From: Caprella mutica
Lineage: Eukaryota > Arthropoda > Malacostraca > Amphipoda > Caprellidae
Assembly (NCBI GenBank): GCA_947561585.1
Contig: CANNZV010001465.1
Location: 124,001 to 188,000 of the forward strand
Reading direction: 5' to 3'
Length of the DNA: 64,000 bases
Below the pieces are notes generated by a model. It ran no database searches and had not been told where the DNA came from. It was given only the letters and a program-made list of their open reading frames with translations. The first letter of the stretch is position 1; each line of letters opens with the position of its first letter. Shown one piece after another: positions 1-14,300 of this stretch. A program made the position numbers and the translations under genes.

Positions 1-1144
1 GTGTACAGTGAGAGAAAAGTGTATCTGTGATGATTAGATACGGTACAGTGAGAGAAAAGTGTATCTGTGATGATTAGATACGGTACAGTGAGAGAAAAGT
101 GTATCTGTGATGATTAGATACGGTACAGTCAGAGAAAAGTGTATCTGTGATGATTAGATACAGTGTACAGTGAGAGAAAAGTGTATCTGTGATGATTAGA
201 TACAGTGTACAGTGAGAGAAAAGTGTATCTGTGATGATTAGATACAGTGTACAGTGAGAGAAAAGTGTATCTGTGATGATTAGATACAGTGTACAGTGAG
301 AGAAAAGTGTATCTGTGATGATTAGATACAGTGTACAGTCAGAGAAAAGTGTATCTGTGATGATTAGATACAGTGTACAGTGAGAGAAAAGTGTATCTGT
401 GATGATTAGATATAGTGTACAGTGAGAGAAAAGTGTATCTGTGATGATTAGATACAGTGTACAGTCAGAGAAAAGTGTATCCGTGATGATTAGATACGGT
501 ACAGTGAGAGAAAAGTGTATCTGTGATGATTAGATACGGTACAGTCAGAGAAAAGTGTATCTGTGATGATTAGATACAGTGTACAGTCAGAGAAAAGTGT
601 ATCTGTGATGATTAGATACAGTGTACAGTCAGAGAAAAGTGTATCTGTGATGATTAGATACAGTGTACAGTGAGAGAAAAGTGTATCTGTGATGATTAGA
701 TACGGTACAGTCAGAGAAAAGTGTATCTGTGATGATTAGATACAGTGTGCAGTCAGAGAAAAGTGTATCTGTGCTGATTAGATACAGTGTACAGTCAGAG
801 AAAAGTGTATCTGTGATGATTAGATACAGTGTGCAGTCAGAGAAAAGTGTATCTGTGATGATTAGATACAGTGTACAGTGAGAGAAAAGTGTATCTGTGA
901 TGATTAGATACAGTGTACAATGAGAGAAAAGTTTATCTGTGATGATTAGATACGGTACAGTCAGAGAACAGTGTATCTGTGATGATTAGATACAGTGTAC
1001 AGTCAGAGAAAAGTGTATCTGTGATGATTAGATACAGTGTACAGTCAGAGAAAAGTGTATATGTGATGATTAGATACAGTGTGCAGTCAGAGAAAAGTGT
1101 ATCTGTGATGATTAGATACGGTACAGTCAGAGAAAAGTGTATCT

Positions 1145-4100
1145 GTGATGATTAGATACAGTGAACAGTCAGAGAAAAGTGTATCTGTGATGATTAGATA
1201 CAGTATTCAGTCAGAGAAAAGTGTATCTTTGATGATTAGATACAGTGTGCAGTCAGAGAAAAGTGTATCTGTGATGATTAGAAACAGTGTACAGTCAGAG
1301 AAAAGTGTATCTGTGATGATTAGATACAGTGTGCAGTCAGAGAAAAGTGTATCTGCGATGATTAGATACAGTGTACAGTCAGAGAAAAGTGTATCTGAGA
1401 TGAATAGATACAGTGTGCAGTCAGAGAAAAGTGTATCTGTGATGATTAGATACAGTTTGCAGTCAGAGAAAAGTGTATCTGTGATGATTAGATACAGTGT
1501 ACAGTGAGAGAAAAGTGTATCTGTGATGATTAGATACGGTACAGTCAGAGAAAAGTGTATCTGTGATAATTAGATACAGTGTACAGTCAGAGAAAAGTGT
1601 ATCTGTGATGATTAGATACAGTGTACAGTCAGAGAAAAGTGTATCTGTGATGATTAGATACAGTGTGCAGTCAGAGAAAAGTGTATCTGTGATGATTAGA
1701 TACAGTGTACAGTCAGAGAAAAGTGTATCTGTGATGATAAGATACAGTGTACAGTCAGAGAAAAGTATATCTGTGATGATTAGATACCTTGTGCAGTCAG
1801 AGAAAAGTGTATCTTTGATGATTAGATACAGTGTGCAGTCAGAGAAAAGTGTATCTGTGATGATAAGATACAGTGTACAGTGAGAGAAAAGTGTATCTGT
1901 GATGATTAGATACAGTGTGCAGTCAGAGAAAAGTGTATCTGTGATGATTAGATACAGTGTGCAGTCAGAGAAAAGTGTATCTGTGATGATAAGATACAGT
2001 GTACAGTGAGAGAAAAGTGTATCTGTGATGATTAGATACAGTGTGCAGTCAGAGAAAAGTGTATCTGTGATGATTAGATACAGTGTGCAGTCAGAGAAAA
2101 GTGTATATGTGATGATTAGATACGGTTCAGTCAGAGAAAAGTGTATCTGTGATGATTAGATACAGTGTACAGTCAGAGAAAAGTGTATCTGTGATGATTA
2201 GATACAGTGTACAGTCAGAGAAAAGTGTATCTGTGATGATTAGATACAGTGTACAGTCAGAGAAAAGTGTATCTGTGATGATTAGATACAGTGTGCAGTC
2301 AGAGAAAAGTGTATCTGTGATGATTAGATACAGTGTACAGTCAGAGAAAAGTGTATCTTTGATGATTAGATACAGTGTGCAGTCAGTGAAAAGTGTATCT
2401 GTGATGATTAGATACAGTGTGCAGTCAGAGAAAAGTGTATCTGTGATGATTAGATACAGTGTACAGTCAGAGAAAAGTGTATCTGTGATGATTAGATACA
2501 GTGTGCAGTCAGAGAAAAGTGTATCTGTGATGATTAGATACAGTGTACAGTGAGAGAAAAGTGTATCTGTGATGATTAGATACGGTACAGTCAGAGAAAA
2601 GTGTATCTGTGATGATTAGATACAGTGTACAGTCAGAGAAAAGTGTATCTGTGATGATTAGATACAGTGTACAGTCAGAGAAAAGTGTATCTGTGATGAT
2701 TAGATACAGTGTGCAGTCAGAGAAAAGTGTATCTGTGATGATTAGATACGGTACAGTCAGAGAAAAGTGTATCTGTGATGATTGGATACAGTGTACAGTC
2801 AGAGAAAAGTGTATCTGTGATGATTAGATACAGTGTACAGTCAGAGAAAAGTGTATCTTTAATGATTAGATACAGTGTGCAGTCAGAGAAAAGTGTATCT
2901 GTGATGATTAGATACAGTGTGCAGTCAGAGAAAAGTGTATCTGTGATGATTAGATACAGTGTGCAGTCACAGAAAAGTGTATCTGTGATGATTAGATACG
3001 GTACAGTCAGAGAAAAGTGTATCTGTGATGATTAGATACAGTGTGCAGTGAGAGAAAAGTGTATCTGTGATGATTAGATACAGTGTACAGTGAGAGAAAA
3101 GTGTATCTGTGATGATTAGATACAGTGTACAGTGAGAGAAAAGTGTATCTGTGATGATAAGATACAGTGTACAGTGAGAGAAAAGTGTATCTGTGATGAT
3201 TAGATACAGTGTACAGTCAGAGAAAAGTGTATCTGTGATGATTAGATACAGTGTACAGTGAGAGAAAAGTGTATCTGTGATGATTAGATATAGTGTACAG
3301 TGAGAGAAAAGTGTATCTGTGATGATTAGATACAGTGTACAGTCAGAGAAAAGTGTATCCGTGATGATTAGATACGGTACAGTGAGAGAAAAGTGTATCT
3401 GTGATGATTAGATACGGTACAGTCAGAGAAAAGTGTATCTGTGATGATTAGATACAGTGTACAGTCAGAGAAAAGTGTATCTGTGATGATTAGATACAGT
3501 GTACAGTCAGAGAAAAGTGTATCTGTGATGATTAGATACAGTGTACAGTGAGAGAAAAGTGTATCTGTGATGATTAGATACGGTACAGTCAGAGAAAAGT
3601 GTATCTGTGATGATTAGATACAGTGTGCAGTCAGAGAAAAGTGTATCTGTGCTGATTAGATACAGTGTACAGTCAGAGAAAAGTGTATCTGTGATGATTA
3701 GATACAGTGTGCAGTCAGAGAAAAGTGTATCTGTGATGATTAGATACAGTGTACAGTGAGAGAAAAGTGTATCTGTGATGATTAGATACAGTGTACAATG
3801 AGAGAAAAGTTTATCTGTGATGATTAGATACGGTACAGTCAGAGAACAGTGTATCTGTGATGATTAGATACAGTGTACAGTCAGAGAAAAGTGTATCTGT
3901 GATGATTAGATACAGTGTACAGTCAGAGAAAAGTGTATATGTGATGATTAGATACAGTGTGCAGTCAGAGAAAAGTGTATCTGTGATGATTAGATACGGT
4001 ACAGTCAGAGAAAAGTGTATCTGTGATGATTAGATACAGTGAACAGTCAGAGAAAAGTGTATCTGTGATGATTAGATACAGTATTCAGTCAGAGAAAAGT

Positions 4101-7100
4101 GTATCTTTGATGATTAGATACAGTGTGCAGTCAGAGAAAAGTGTATCTGTGATGATTAGAAACAGTGTACAGTCAGAGAAAAGTGTATCTGTGATGATTA
4201 GATACAGTGTGCAGTCAGAGAAAAGTGTATCTGCGATGATTAGATACAGTGTACAGTCAGAGAAAAGTGTATCTGAGATGAATAGATACAGTGTGCAGTC
4301 AGAGAAAAGTGTATCTGTGATGATTAGATACAGTTTGCAGTCAGAGAAAAGTGTATCTGTGATGATTAGATACAGTGTACAGTGAGAGAAAAGTGTATCT
4401 GTGATGATTAGATACGGTACAGTCAGAGAAAAGTGTATCTGTGATAATTAGATACAGTTTACAGTCAGAGAAAAGTGTATCTGTGATGATTAGATACAGT
4501 GTACAGTCAGAGAAAAGTGTATCTGTGATGATTAGATACAGTGTGCAGTCAGAGAAAAGTGTATCTGTGATGATTAGATACAGTGTACAGTCAGAGAAAA
4601 GTGTATCTGTGATGATAAGATACAGTGTACAGTCAGAGAAAAGTATATCTGTGATGATTAGATACAGTGTGCAGTCAGAGAAAAGTGTATCTTTGATGAT
4701 TAGATACAGTGTGCAGTCAGAGAAAAGTGTATCTGTGATGATAAGATACAGTGTACAGTGAGAGAAAAGTGTATCTGTGATGATTAGATACAGTGTGCAG
4801 TCAGAGAAAAGTGTATCTGTGATGATTAGATACAGTGTGCAGTCAGAGAAAAGTGTATCTGTGATGATAAGATACAGTGTACAGTGAGAGAAAAGTGTAT
4901 CTGTGATGATTAGATACAGTGTGCAGTCAGAGAAAAGTGTATCTGTGATGATTAGATACAGTGTGCAGTCAGAGAAAAGTGTATATGTGATGATTAGATA
5001 CGGTTCAGTCAGAGAAAAGTGTATCTGTGATGATTAGATACAGTGTACGGTCAGAGAAAAGTGTATCTGTGATGATTAGATACAGTGTACAGTCAGAGAA
5101 AAGTGTATCTGTGATGATTAGATACAGTGTACAGTCAGAGAAAAGTGTATCTGTGATGATTAGATACAGTGTGCAGTCAGAGAAAAGTGTATCTGTGATG
5201 ATTAGATACAGTGTACAGTCAGAGAAAAGTGTATCTTTGATGATTAGATACAGTGTGCAGTCAGTGAAAAGTGTATCTGTGATGATTAGATACAGTGTGC
5301 AGTCAGAGAAAAGTGTATCTGTGATGATTAGATACAGTGTACAGTCAGAGAAAAGTGTATCTGTGATGATTAGATACAGTGTGCAGTCAGAGAAAAGTGT
5401 ATCTGTGTTGATTAGATACAGTGTACAGTGAGAGAAAAGTGTATCTGTGATGATTAGATACGGTACAGTCAGAGAAAAGTGTATCTGTGATGATTAGATA
5501 CAGTGTAAAGTCAGAGAAAAGTGTATCTGTGATGATTAGATACAGTGTACAGTCAGAGAAAAGTGTATCTGTGATGATTAGATACAGTGTGCAGTCAGAG
5601 AAAAGTGTATCTGTGATGATTAGATACGGTACAGTCAGAGAAAAGTGTATCTGTGATGATTGGATACAGTGTACAGTCAGAGAAAAGTGTATCTGTGATG
5701 ATTAGATACAGTGTACAGTCAGAGAAAAGTGTATCTTTAATGATTAGATACAGTGTGCAGTCAGAGAAAAGTGTATCTGTGATGATTAGATACAGTGTGC
5801 AGTCAGAGAAAAGTGTATCTGTGATGATTAGATACAGTGTGCAGTCAGAGAAAAGTGTATCTGTGATGATTAGATACGGTACAGTCAGAGAAAAGTGTAT
5901 CTGTGATGATTAGATACAGTGTGCAGTGAGAGAAAAGTGTATCTGTGATGATTAGATACAGTGTACAGTGAGAGAAAAGTGTATCTGTGATGATTAGATA
6001 CAGTGTACAGTGAGAGAAAAGTGTATATGTGATGATTAGATACAGTGTACAGTCAGAGAAAAGTGTATCTGTGATGATTAGATACGGTACAGTCAGAGAA
6101 AAGTGTATCTGTGATGATTAGATACAGTGTAAAGTCAGAGAAAAGTGTATCTGTGATGATTAAATACAGTGTACAGTCAGAGAAAAGTGTATCTGTGATG
6201 ATTAGATACAGTGTACAGTCAGAGAAAAGTGTATCTGTGATGATTAGATACAGTGTGCAGTCAGAGAAAAGTGTATCTGTGATGATTAGATACAGTGTAC
6301 AGTGAGAGAAGAGTGTATCTGTGATGATTAGATACAGTGTACAGTGAGAGAAAAGTGTATCTGTGATGATTAGATACGGTACAGTGAGAGAAAAGTGTAT
6401 CTGTGATGATTAGATACGGTACAGTGAGAGAAAAGTGTATCTGTGATGATTAGATACGGTACAGTCAGAGAAAAGTGTATCTGTGATGATTAGATACAGT
6501 GTACAGTGAGAGAAAAGTGTATCTGTGATGATTAGATACAGTGTACAGTGAGAGAAAAGTGCATCTGTGATGATTAGATACGGTACAGTGAGAGAAAAGT
6601 GTATCTGTGATGATTAGATACAGTGTACAGTGAGAGAAAAGTGTATCTGTGATGATTAGATACAGTGTACAGTGAGAGAAAAGTGTATCTGTGATGATTA
6701 GATACAGTGTACAGTGAGAGAAAAGTGTATCTGTGATGATTAGATACAGTGTACAGTCAGAGAAAAGTGTATCTGTGATGATTAGATACAGTGTACAGTG
6801 AGAGAAAAGTGTATCTGTGATGATTAGATATAGTGTACAGTGAGAGAAAAGTGTATCTGTGATGATTAGATACAGTGTACAGTCAGAGAAAAGTGTATCC
6901 GTGATGATTAGATACGGTACAGTGAGAGAAAAGTGTATCTGTGATGATTAGATACGGTACAGTCAGAGAAAAGTGTATCTGTGATGATTAGATACAGTGT
7001 ACAGTCAGAGAAAAGTGTATCTGTGATGATTAGATACAGTGTACAGTCAGAGAAAAGTGTATCTGTGATGATTAGATACAGTGTACAGTGAGAGAAAAGT

Positions 7101-8301
7101 GTATCTGTGATGATTAGATACGGTACAGTCAGAGAAAAGTGTATCTGTGATGATTAGATACAGTGTGCAGTCAGAGAAAAGTGTATCTGTGCTGATTAGA
7201 TACAGTGTACAGTCAGAGAAAAGTGTATCTGTGATGATTAGATACAGTGTGCAGTCAGAGAAAAGTGTATCTGTGATGATTAGATACAGTGTACAGTGAG
7301 AGAAAAGTGTATCTGTGATGATTAGATACAGTGTACAATGAGAGAAAAGTTTATCTGTGATGATTAGATACGGTACAGTCAGAGAACAGTGTATCTGTGA
7401 TGATTAGATACAGTGTACAGTCAGAGAAAAGTGTATCTGTGATGATTAGATACAGTGTACAGTCAGAGAAAAGTGTATATGTGATGATTAGATACAGTGT
7501 GCAGTCAGAGAAAAGTGTATCTGTGATGATTAGATACGGTACAGTCAGAGAAAAGTGTATCTGTGATGATTAGATACAGTGTACAGTCAGAGAAAAGTGT
7601 ATCTGTGATGATTAGATACAGTGTTCAGTCAGAGAAAAGTGTATCTTTGATGATTAGATACAGTGTGCAGTCAGAGAAAAGTGTATCTGTGATGATTAGA
7701 TACAGTGTACAGTCAGAGAAAAGTGTATCTGTGATGATTAGATACAGTGTGCAGTCAGAGAAAAGTGTATCTGCGATGATTAGATACAGTGTACAGTCAG
7801 AGAAAAGTGTATCTGAGATGAATAGATACAGTGTGCAGTCAGAGAAAAGTGTATCTGTGATGATTAGATACAGTTTGCAGTCAGAGAAAAGTGTATCTGG
7901 GATGATTAGATACAGTGTACAGTGAGAGAAAAGTGTATCTGTGATGATTAGATACGGTACAGTCAGAGAAAAGTGTATCTGTGATAATTAGATACAGTGT
8001 ACAGTCAGAGAAAAGTGTATCTGTGATGATTAGATACAGTGTACAGTCAGAGAAAAGTGTATCTGTGATGATTAGATACAGTGTGCAGTCAGAGAAAAGT
8101 GTATCTGTGATGATTAGATACAGTGTACAGTCAGAGAAAAGTGTATCTGTGATGATAAGATACAGTGTACAGTCAGAGAAAAGTGTATCTGTGATGATAA
8201 GATACAGTGTACAGTCAGAGAAAAGTGTATCTTTGATGATTAGATACAGTGTGCAGTCAGAGAAAAGTTTATCTGTGATGATAAGATACAGTGTACAGTG
8301 A
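1145..8301. repeat. Higher-order repeat blocks in the satellite, offsets 2,878 and 3,540 bp
   Basis: Rare monomer variants recur in the same order at fixed distances. The 'TATCCGTG' variant is at 481, 3,359, 6,899 and 13,273. The 'GTGCTGATT' variant is at 774, 3,652, 7,192 and 13,566. The 'GAGAACAGTG' variant recurs near 966, 3,844 and 7,384. The first two spacings are 2,878 and 3,540 bp, so runs of about 70-85 monomers were duplicated as units. The 3,540-bp block is the 2,878-bp block plus extra monomers around 5.9-6.8 kb. Copies differ by only scattered substitutions, much less than neighbouring monomers differ from each other, which is the signature of recent block duplication. Confidence 0.9.
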
Positions 8302-11300
8302 GAGAAAAGTGTATCTGTGATGATAAGATACAGTGTGCAGTCAGAGAAAAGTGTATCTGTGATGATTAGATACAGTGTGCAGTCAGAGAAAAGTGTATCT
8401 GTGATGATAAGATACAGTGTACAGTGAGAGAAAAGTGTATCTGTGATGATTAGATACAGTGTGCAGTCAGAGAAAAGTGTATCTGTGATGATTAGATACA
8501 GTGTACAGTCAGAGAAAAGTGTATCTTTGATGATTAGATACAGTGTGCAGTCAGAGAAAAGTGTATCTGTGATGATTAGATACAGTGTGCAGTCAGAGAA
8601 AAGTGTATCTGTGATGATTAGATACAGTGTGCAGTCAGAGAAAAGTGTATCTGTGATGATTAGATACGGTTCAGTCAGAGAAAAGTGTATCTGTGATGAT
8701 TAGATACGGTTCAGTCAGAGAAAAGTGTATCTGTGATGATTAGATACAGTGTACAGTGAGAGAAAAGTGTATCTGTGATGATTAGATACAGTGTACAGTG
8801 AGAGAAAAGTGTATCTGTGATGATTAGATACAGTGTACAGTCAGAGAAAAGTGTATCTGTGATGATTAGATACAGTGTACAGTCAGAGAAAAGTGTATCT
8901 GTGATGATTAGATACAGTGTACAGTCAGAGAAAAGTGTATCTGTGATGATTAGATACAGTGTACAGTCAGAGAAAAGTGTATCTGTGATGATTAGAAACG
9001 GTACAGTCAGAGAAAAGTGTATCTGTGATGATTAGATACAGTGTACAGTCAGAGAAAAGTGTATCTGTGATGATTAGATACAGTGTACAGTCAGAGAAAA
9101 GTGTGTCTGTGATGATTAGATACAGTGTGCAGTCAGAGAAAAGTGTATCTGTGATGATTAGATACGGTACAAACAGAGGAAAGTGTATCTGTGATGATTA
9201 GATACAGTGTACATTCAGAGAAAAGTGTATCTGTGATGATTAGATACAGTGTACATTCAGAGAAAATTGTATCTGTGATGATTAGATACAGTGTACAGTC
9301 AGAGAAAAGTGTATCTTTGATGATTAGATACAGTGTGCAGTCAGAGAAAAGTGTATCTGTGATGATTAGATACAGTGTGCAGTCAGAGAAAAGTGTATCT
9401 GTGATGATTAGATACAGTGTGCAGTCAGAGAAAAGTGTATCTTTGATGATTAGATACGGTACAGTCAGAGAAAAGTGTGTCTGTGATGATTAGATACAGT
9501 GTGCAGTGAGAGAAAAGTGTATCTGTGATGATTAGATACAGTGTACAGTGAGAGAAAAGTGTATCTGTTATGATTAGATACGGTACAGTCAGAGAAAAGT
9601 ATATCTGTGATGATTAGATACAGTGTACAGTCAGAGAAAAGTGCATCTGTGATGATAAGATACAGTGTGCAGTCAGAGAAAAGTGTATCTGTGATGATTA
9701 GATACAGTGTACAGTCAGAGAAAAGTGTATCTGTGATGATTAGATAGAGTGTGCAGTCAGAGAAAAGTGTATCTGTGATGATTAGATACAGTGTACAGTG
9801 AGAGAAAAGTGTATCTGTGATGATTAGATACGGTACAGTCAGAGAAAAGTGTATCTGTGATGATTAGATACAGTGTACAGTCAGAGAAAAGTGTATCTGT
9901 GATGATTAGATACAGTGTACAGTCAGAGAAAAGTGTATCTGTGATGATTAGATACAGTGTGCAGTCAGAGAAAAGTGTATCTGTGATGATTAGATACGGT
10001 ACAGTCAGAGAAAAGTGTATCTGTGATGATTAGATACAGTGTACAGTCAGAGAAAAGTGTATCTGTGATGATTAGATACAGTGTACAGTCAGAGAAAAGT
10101 GTATCTTTAATGATTAGATACAGTGTGCAGTCAGAGAAAAGTGTATCTGTGATGATTAGATACAGTGTGCAGTCAGAGAAAAGTGTATCTGTGATGATTA
10201 GATACAGTGTGCAGTCAGAGAAAAGTGTATCTGTGATGATTAGATACGGTACAGTCAGAGAAAAGTGTATCTGTGATGATTAGATACAGTGTGCAGTGTG
10301 AGAAAAGTGTATCTGTGATGATTAGATACAGTGTACAGTGAGAGAAAAGTGTATCTGTGATGATTAGATACAGTGTACAGTGAGAGAAAAGTGTATCTGT
10401 GATGATTAGATACAGTGTACAGTCAGAGAAAAGTGTATCTGTGATGATACGATACAGTGTACAGTCAGAGAAAAGTGTATCTGTGATGATTAGATACCGT
10501 GTACAGTCAGAGAAAAGTGTATCTGTGATGATTAGATACGGTACAGTCAGAGAAAAGTGTATCTGTGATGATTAGATACAGTGTAAAGTCAGAGAAAAGT
10601 GTATCTGTGATGATTAGATACAGTGTACAGTCAAAGAAAAGTGTATCTGTGATGATTAGATACAGTGTACAGTCAGAGAAAAGTGTATCTGTGATGATTA
10701 GATACAGTACAGTCAGAGAAAAGTGTATCTGTGATGATTAGATACAGTGTACAGTCAGAGAAAAGTGTATCTGTGATGATGAGATACAGTGTACAGTCAG
10801 AGAAAAGTGTATCTGTGATGATTAGATACAGTGTACAGTCAGAGAAAAGTGTATCTGTGATGATTAGATACAGTGTACAGTCAGAGAAAAGTGTATCTGT
10901 GATGATTAGATACAGTGTGCAGTCAGAGAAAAGTGTATCTGTGATGATTAGATACAGTGTACAGTCAGAGAAAAGTGTATCTGTGATGATAAGATACAGT
11001 GTACAGTCAGAGAAAAGTATATCTGTGATGATTAGATACAGTGTGCAGTCAGAGAAAAGTGTATCTTTGATGATTAGATACAGTGTGCAGTCAGAGAAAA
11101 GTGTATCTGTGATGATAAGATACAGTGTACAGTGAGAGAAAAGTGTATCTGTGATGATTAGATACAGTGTGCAGTCAGAGAAAAGTGTATCTGTGATGAT
11201 TAGATACAGTGTGCAGTCAGAGAAAAGTGTATCTGTGATGATAAGATACAGTGTACAGTGAGAGAAAAGTGTATCTGTGATGATTAGATACAGTGTGCAG

Positions 11301-14300
11301 TCAGAGAAAAGTGTATCTGTGATGATTAGATACAGTGTGCAGTCAGAGAAAAGTGTATATGTGATGATTAGATACGGTTCAGTCAGAGAAAAGTGTATCT
11401 GTGATGATTAGATACAGTGTACAGTCAGAGAAAAGTGTATCTGTGATGATTAGATACAGTGTACAGTCAGAGAAAAGTGTATCTGTGATGATTAGATACA
11501 GTGTACAGTCAGAGAAAAGTGTATCTGTGATGATTAGATACAGTGTGCAGTCAGAGAAAAGTGTATCTGTGATGATTAGATACAGTGTACAGTCAGAGAA
11601 AAGTGTATCTTTGATGATTAGATACAGTGTGCAGTCAGTGAAAAGTGTATCTGTGATGATTAGATACAGTGTGCAGTCAGAGAAAAGTGTATCTGTGATG
11701 ATTAGATACAGTGTACAGTCAGAGAAAAGTGTATCTGTGATGATTAGATACAGTGTGCAGTCAGAGAAAAGTGTATCTGTGTTGATTAGATACAGTGTAC
11801 AGTGAGAGAAAAGTGTATCTGTGATGATTAGATACGGTACAGTCAGAGAAAAGTGTATCTGTGATGATTAGATACAGTGTAAAGTCAGAGAAAAGTGTAT
11901 CTGTGATGATTAGATACAGTGTACAGTCAGAGAAAAGTGTATCTGTGATGATTAGATACAGTGTGCAGTCAGAGAAAAGTGTATCTGTGATGATTAGATA
12001 CGGTACAGTCAGAGAAAAGTGTATCTGTGATGATTGGATACAGTGTACAGTCAGAGAAAAGTGTATCTGTGATGATTAGATACAGTGTACAGTCAGAGAA
12101 AAGTGTATCTTTAATGATTAGATACAGTGTGCAGTCAGAGAAAAGTGTATCTGTGATGATTAGATACAGTGTGCAGTCAGAGAAAAGTGTATCTGTGATG
12201 ATTAGATACAGTGTGCAGTCAGAGAAAAGTGTATCTGTGATGATTAGATACGGTACAGTCAGAGAAAAGTGTATCTGTGATGATTAGATACAGTGTGCAG
12301 TGAGAGAAAAGTGTATCTGTGATGATTAGATACAGTGTACAGTGAGAGAAAAGTGTATCTGTGATGGTTAGATACAGTGTACAGTGAGAGAAAAGTGTAT
12401 ATGTGATGATTAGATACAGTGTACAGTCAGAGAAAAGTGTATCTGTGATGATTAGATACGGTACAGTCAGAGAAAAGTGTATCTGTGATGATTAGATACA
12501 GTGTAAAGTCAGAGAAAAGTGTATCTGTGATGATTAGATACAGTGTACAGTCAGAGAAAAGTGTATCTGTGATGATTAGATACAGTGTACAGTCAGAGAA
12601 AAGTGTATCTGTGATGATTAGATACAGTGTGCAGTCAGAGAAAAGTGTATCTGTGATGATTAGATACAGTGTACAGTGAGAGAAGAGTGTATCTGTGATG
12701 ATTAGATACAGTGTACAGTGAGAGAAAAGTGTATCTGTGATGATTAGATACGGTACAGTGAGAGAAAAGTGTATCTGTGATGATTAGATACGGTACAGTG
12801 AGAGAAAAGTGTATCTGTGATGATTAGATACGGTACAGTCAGAGAAAAGTGTATCTGTGATGATTAGATACAGTGTACAGTGAGAGAAAAGTGTATCTGT
12901 GATGATTAGATACAGTGTACAGTGAGAGAAAAGTGCATCTGTGATGATTAGATACGGTACAGTGAGAGAAAAGTGTATCTGTGATGATTAGATACAGTGT
13001 ACAGTGAGAGAAAAGTGTATCTGTGATGATTAGATACAGTGTACAGTGAGAGAAAAGTGTATCTGTGATGATTAGATACAGTGTACAGTGAGAGAAAAGT
13101 GTATCTGTGATGATTAGATACAGTGTACAGTCAGAGAAAAGTGTATCTGTGATGATTAGATACAGTGTACAGTGAGAGAAAAGTGTATCTGTGATGATTA
13201 GATATAGTGTACAGTGAGAGAAAAGTGTATCTGTGATGATTAGATACAGTGTACAGTCAGAGAAAAGTGTATCCGTGATGATTAGATACGGTACAGTGAG
13301 AGAAAAGTGTATCTGTGATGATTAGATACGGTACAGTCAGAGAAAAGTGTATCTGTGATGATTAGATACAGTGTACAGTCAGAGAAAAGTGTATCTGTGA
13401 TGATTAGATACAGTGTACAGTCAGAGAAAAGTGTATCTGTGATGATTAGATACAGTGTACAGTGAGAGAAAAGTGTATCTGTGATGATTAGATACGGTAC
13501 AGTCAGAGAAAAGTGTATCTGTGATGATTAGATACAGTGTGCAGTCAGAGAAAAGTGTATCTGTGCTGATTAGATACAGTGTACAGTCAGAGAAAAGTGT
13601 ATCTGTGATGATTAGATACAGTGTGCAGTCAGAGAAAAGTGTATCTGTGATGATTAGATACAGTGTACAGTGAGAGAAAAGTGTATCTGTGATGATTAGA
13701 TACAGTGTACAATGAGAGAAAAGTTTATCTGTGATGATTAGATACGGTACAGTCAGAGAACAGTGTATCTGTGATGATTAGATACAGTGTACAGTCAGAG
13801 AAAAGTGTATCTGTGATGATTAGATACAGTGTACAGTCAGAGAAAAGTGTATATGTGATGATTAGATACAGTGTGCAGTCAGAGAAAAGTGTATCTGTGA
13901 TGATTAGATACGGTACAGTCAGAGAAAAGTGTATCTGTGATGATTAGATACAGTGTACAGTCAGAGAAAAGTGTATCTGTGATGATTAGATACAGTGTTC
14001 AGTCAGAGAAAAGTGTATCTTTGATGATTAGATACAGTGTGCAGTCAGAGAAAAGTGTATCTGTGATGATTAGATACAGTGTACAGTCAGAGAAAAGTGT
14101 ATCTGTGATGATTAGATACAGTGTGCAGTCAGAGAAAAGTGTATCTGCGATGATTAGATACAGTGTACAGTCAGAGAAAAGTGTATCTGAGATGAATAGA
14201 TACAGTGTGCAGTCAGAGAAAAGTGTATCTGTGATGATTAGATACAGTTTGCAGTCAGAGAAAAGTGTATCTGTGATGATTAGATACAGTGTACAGTGAG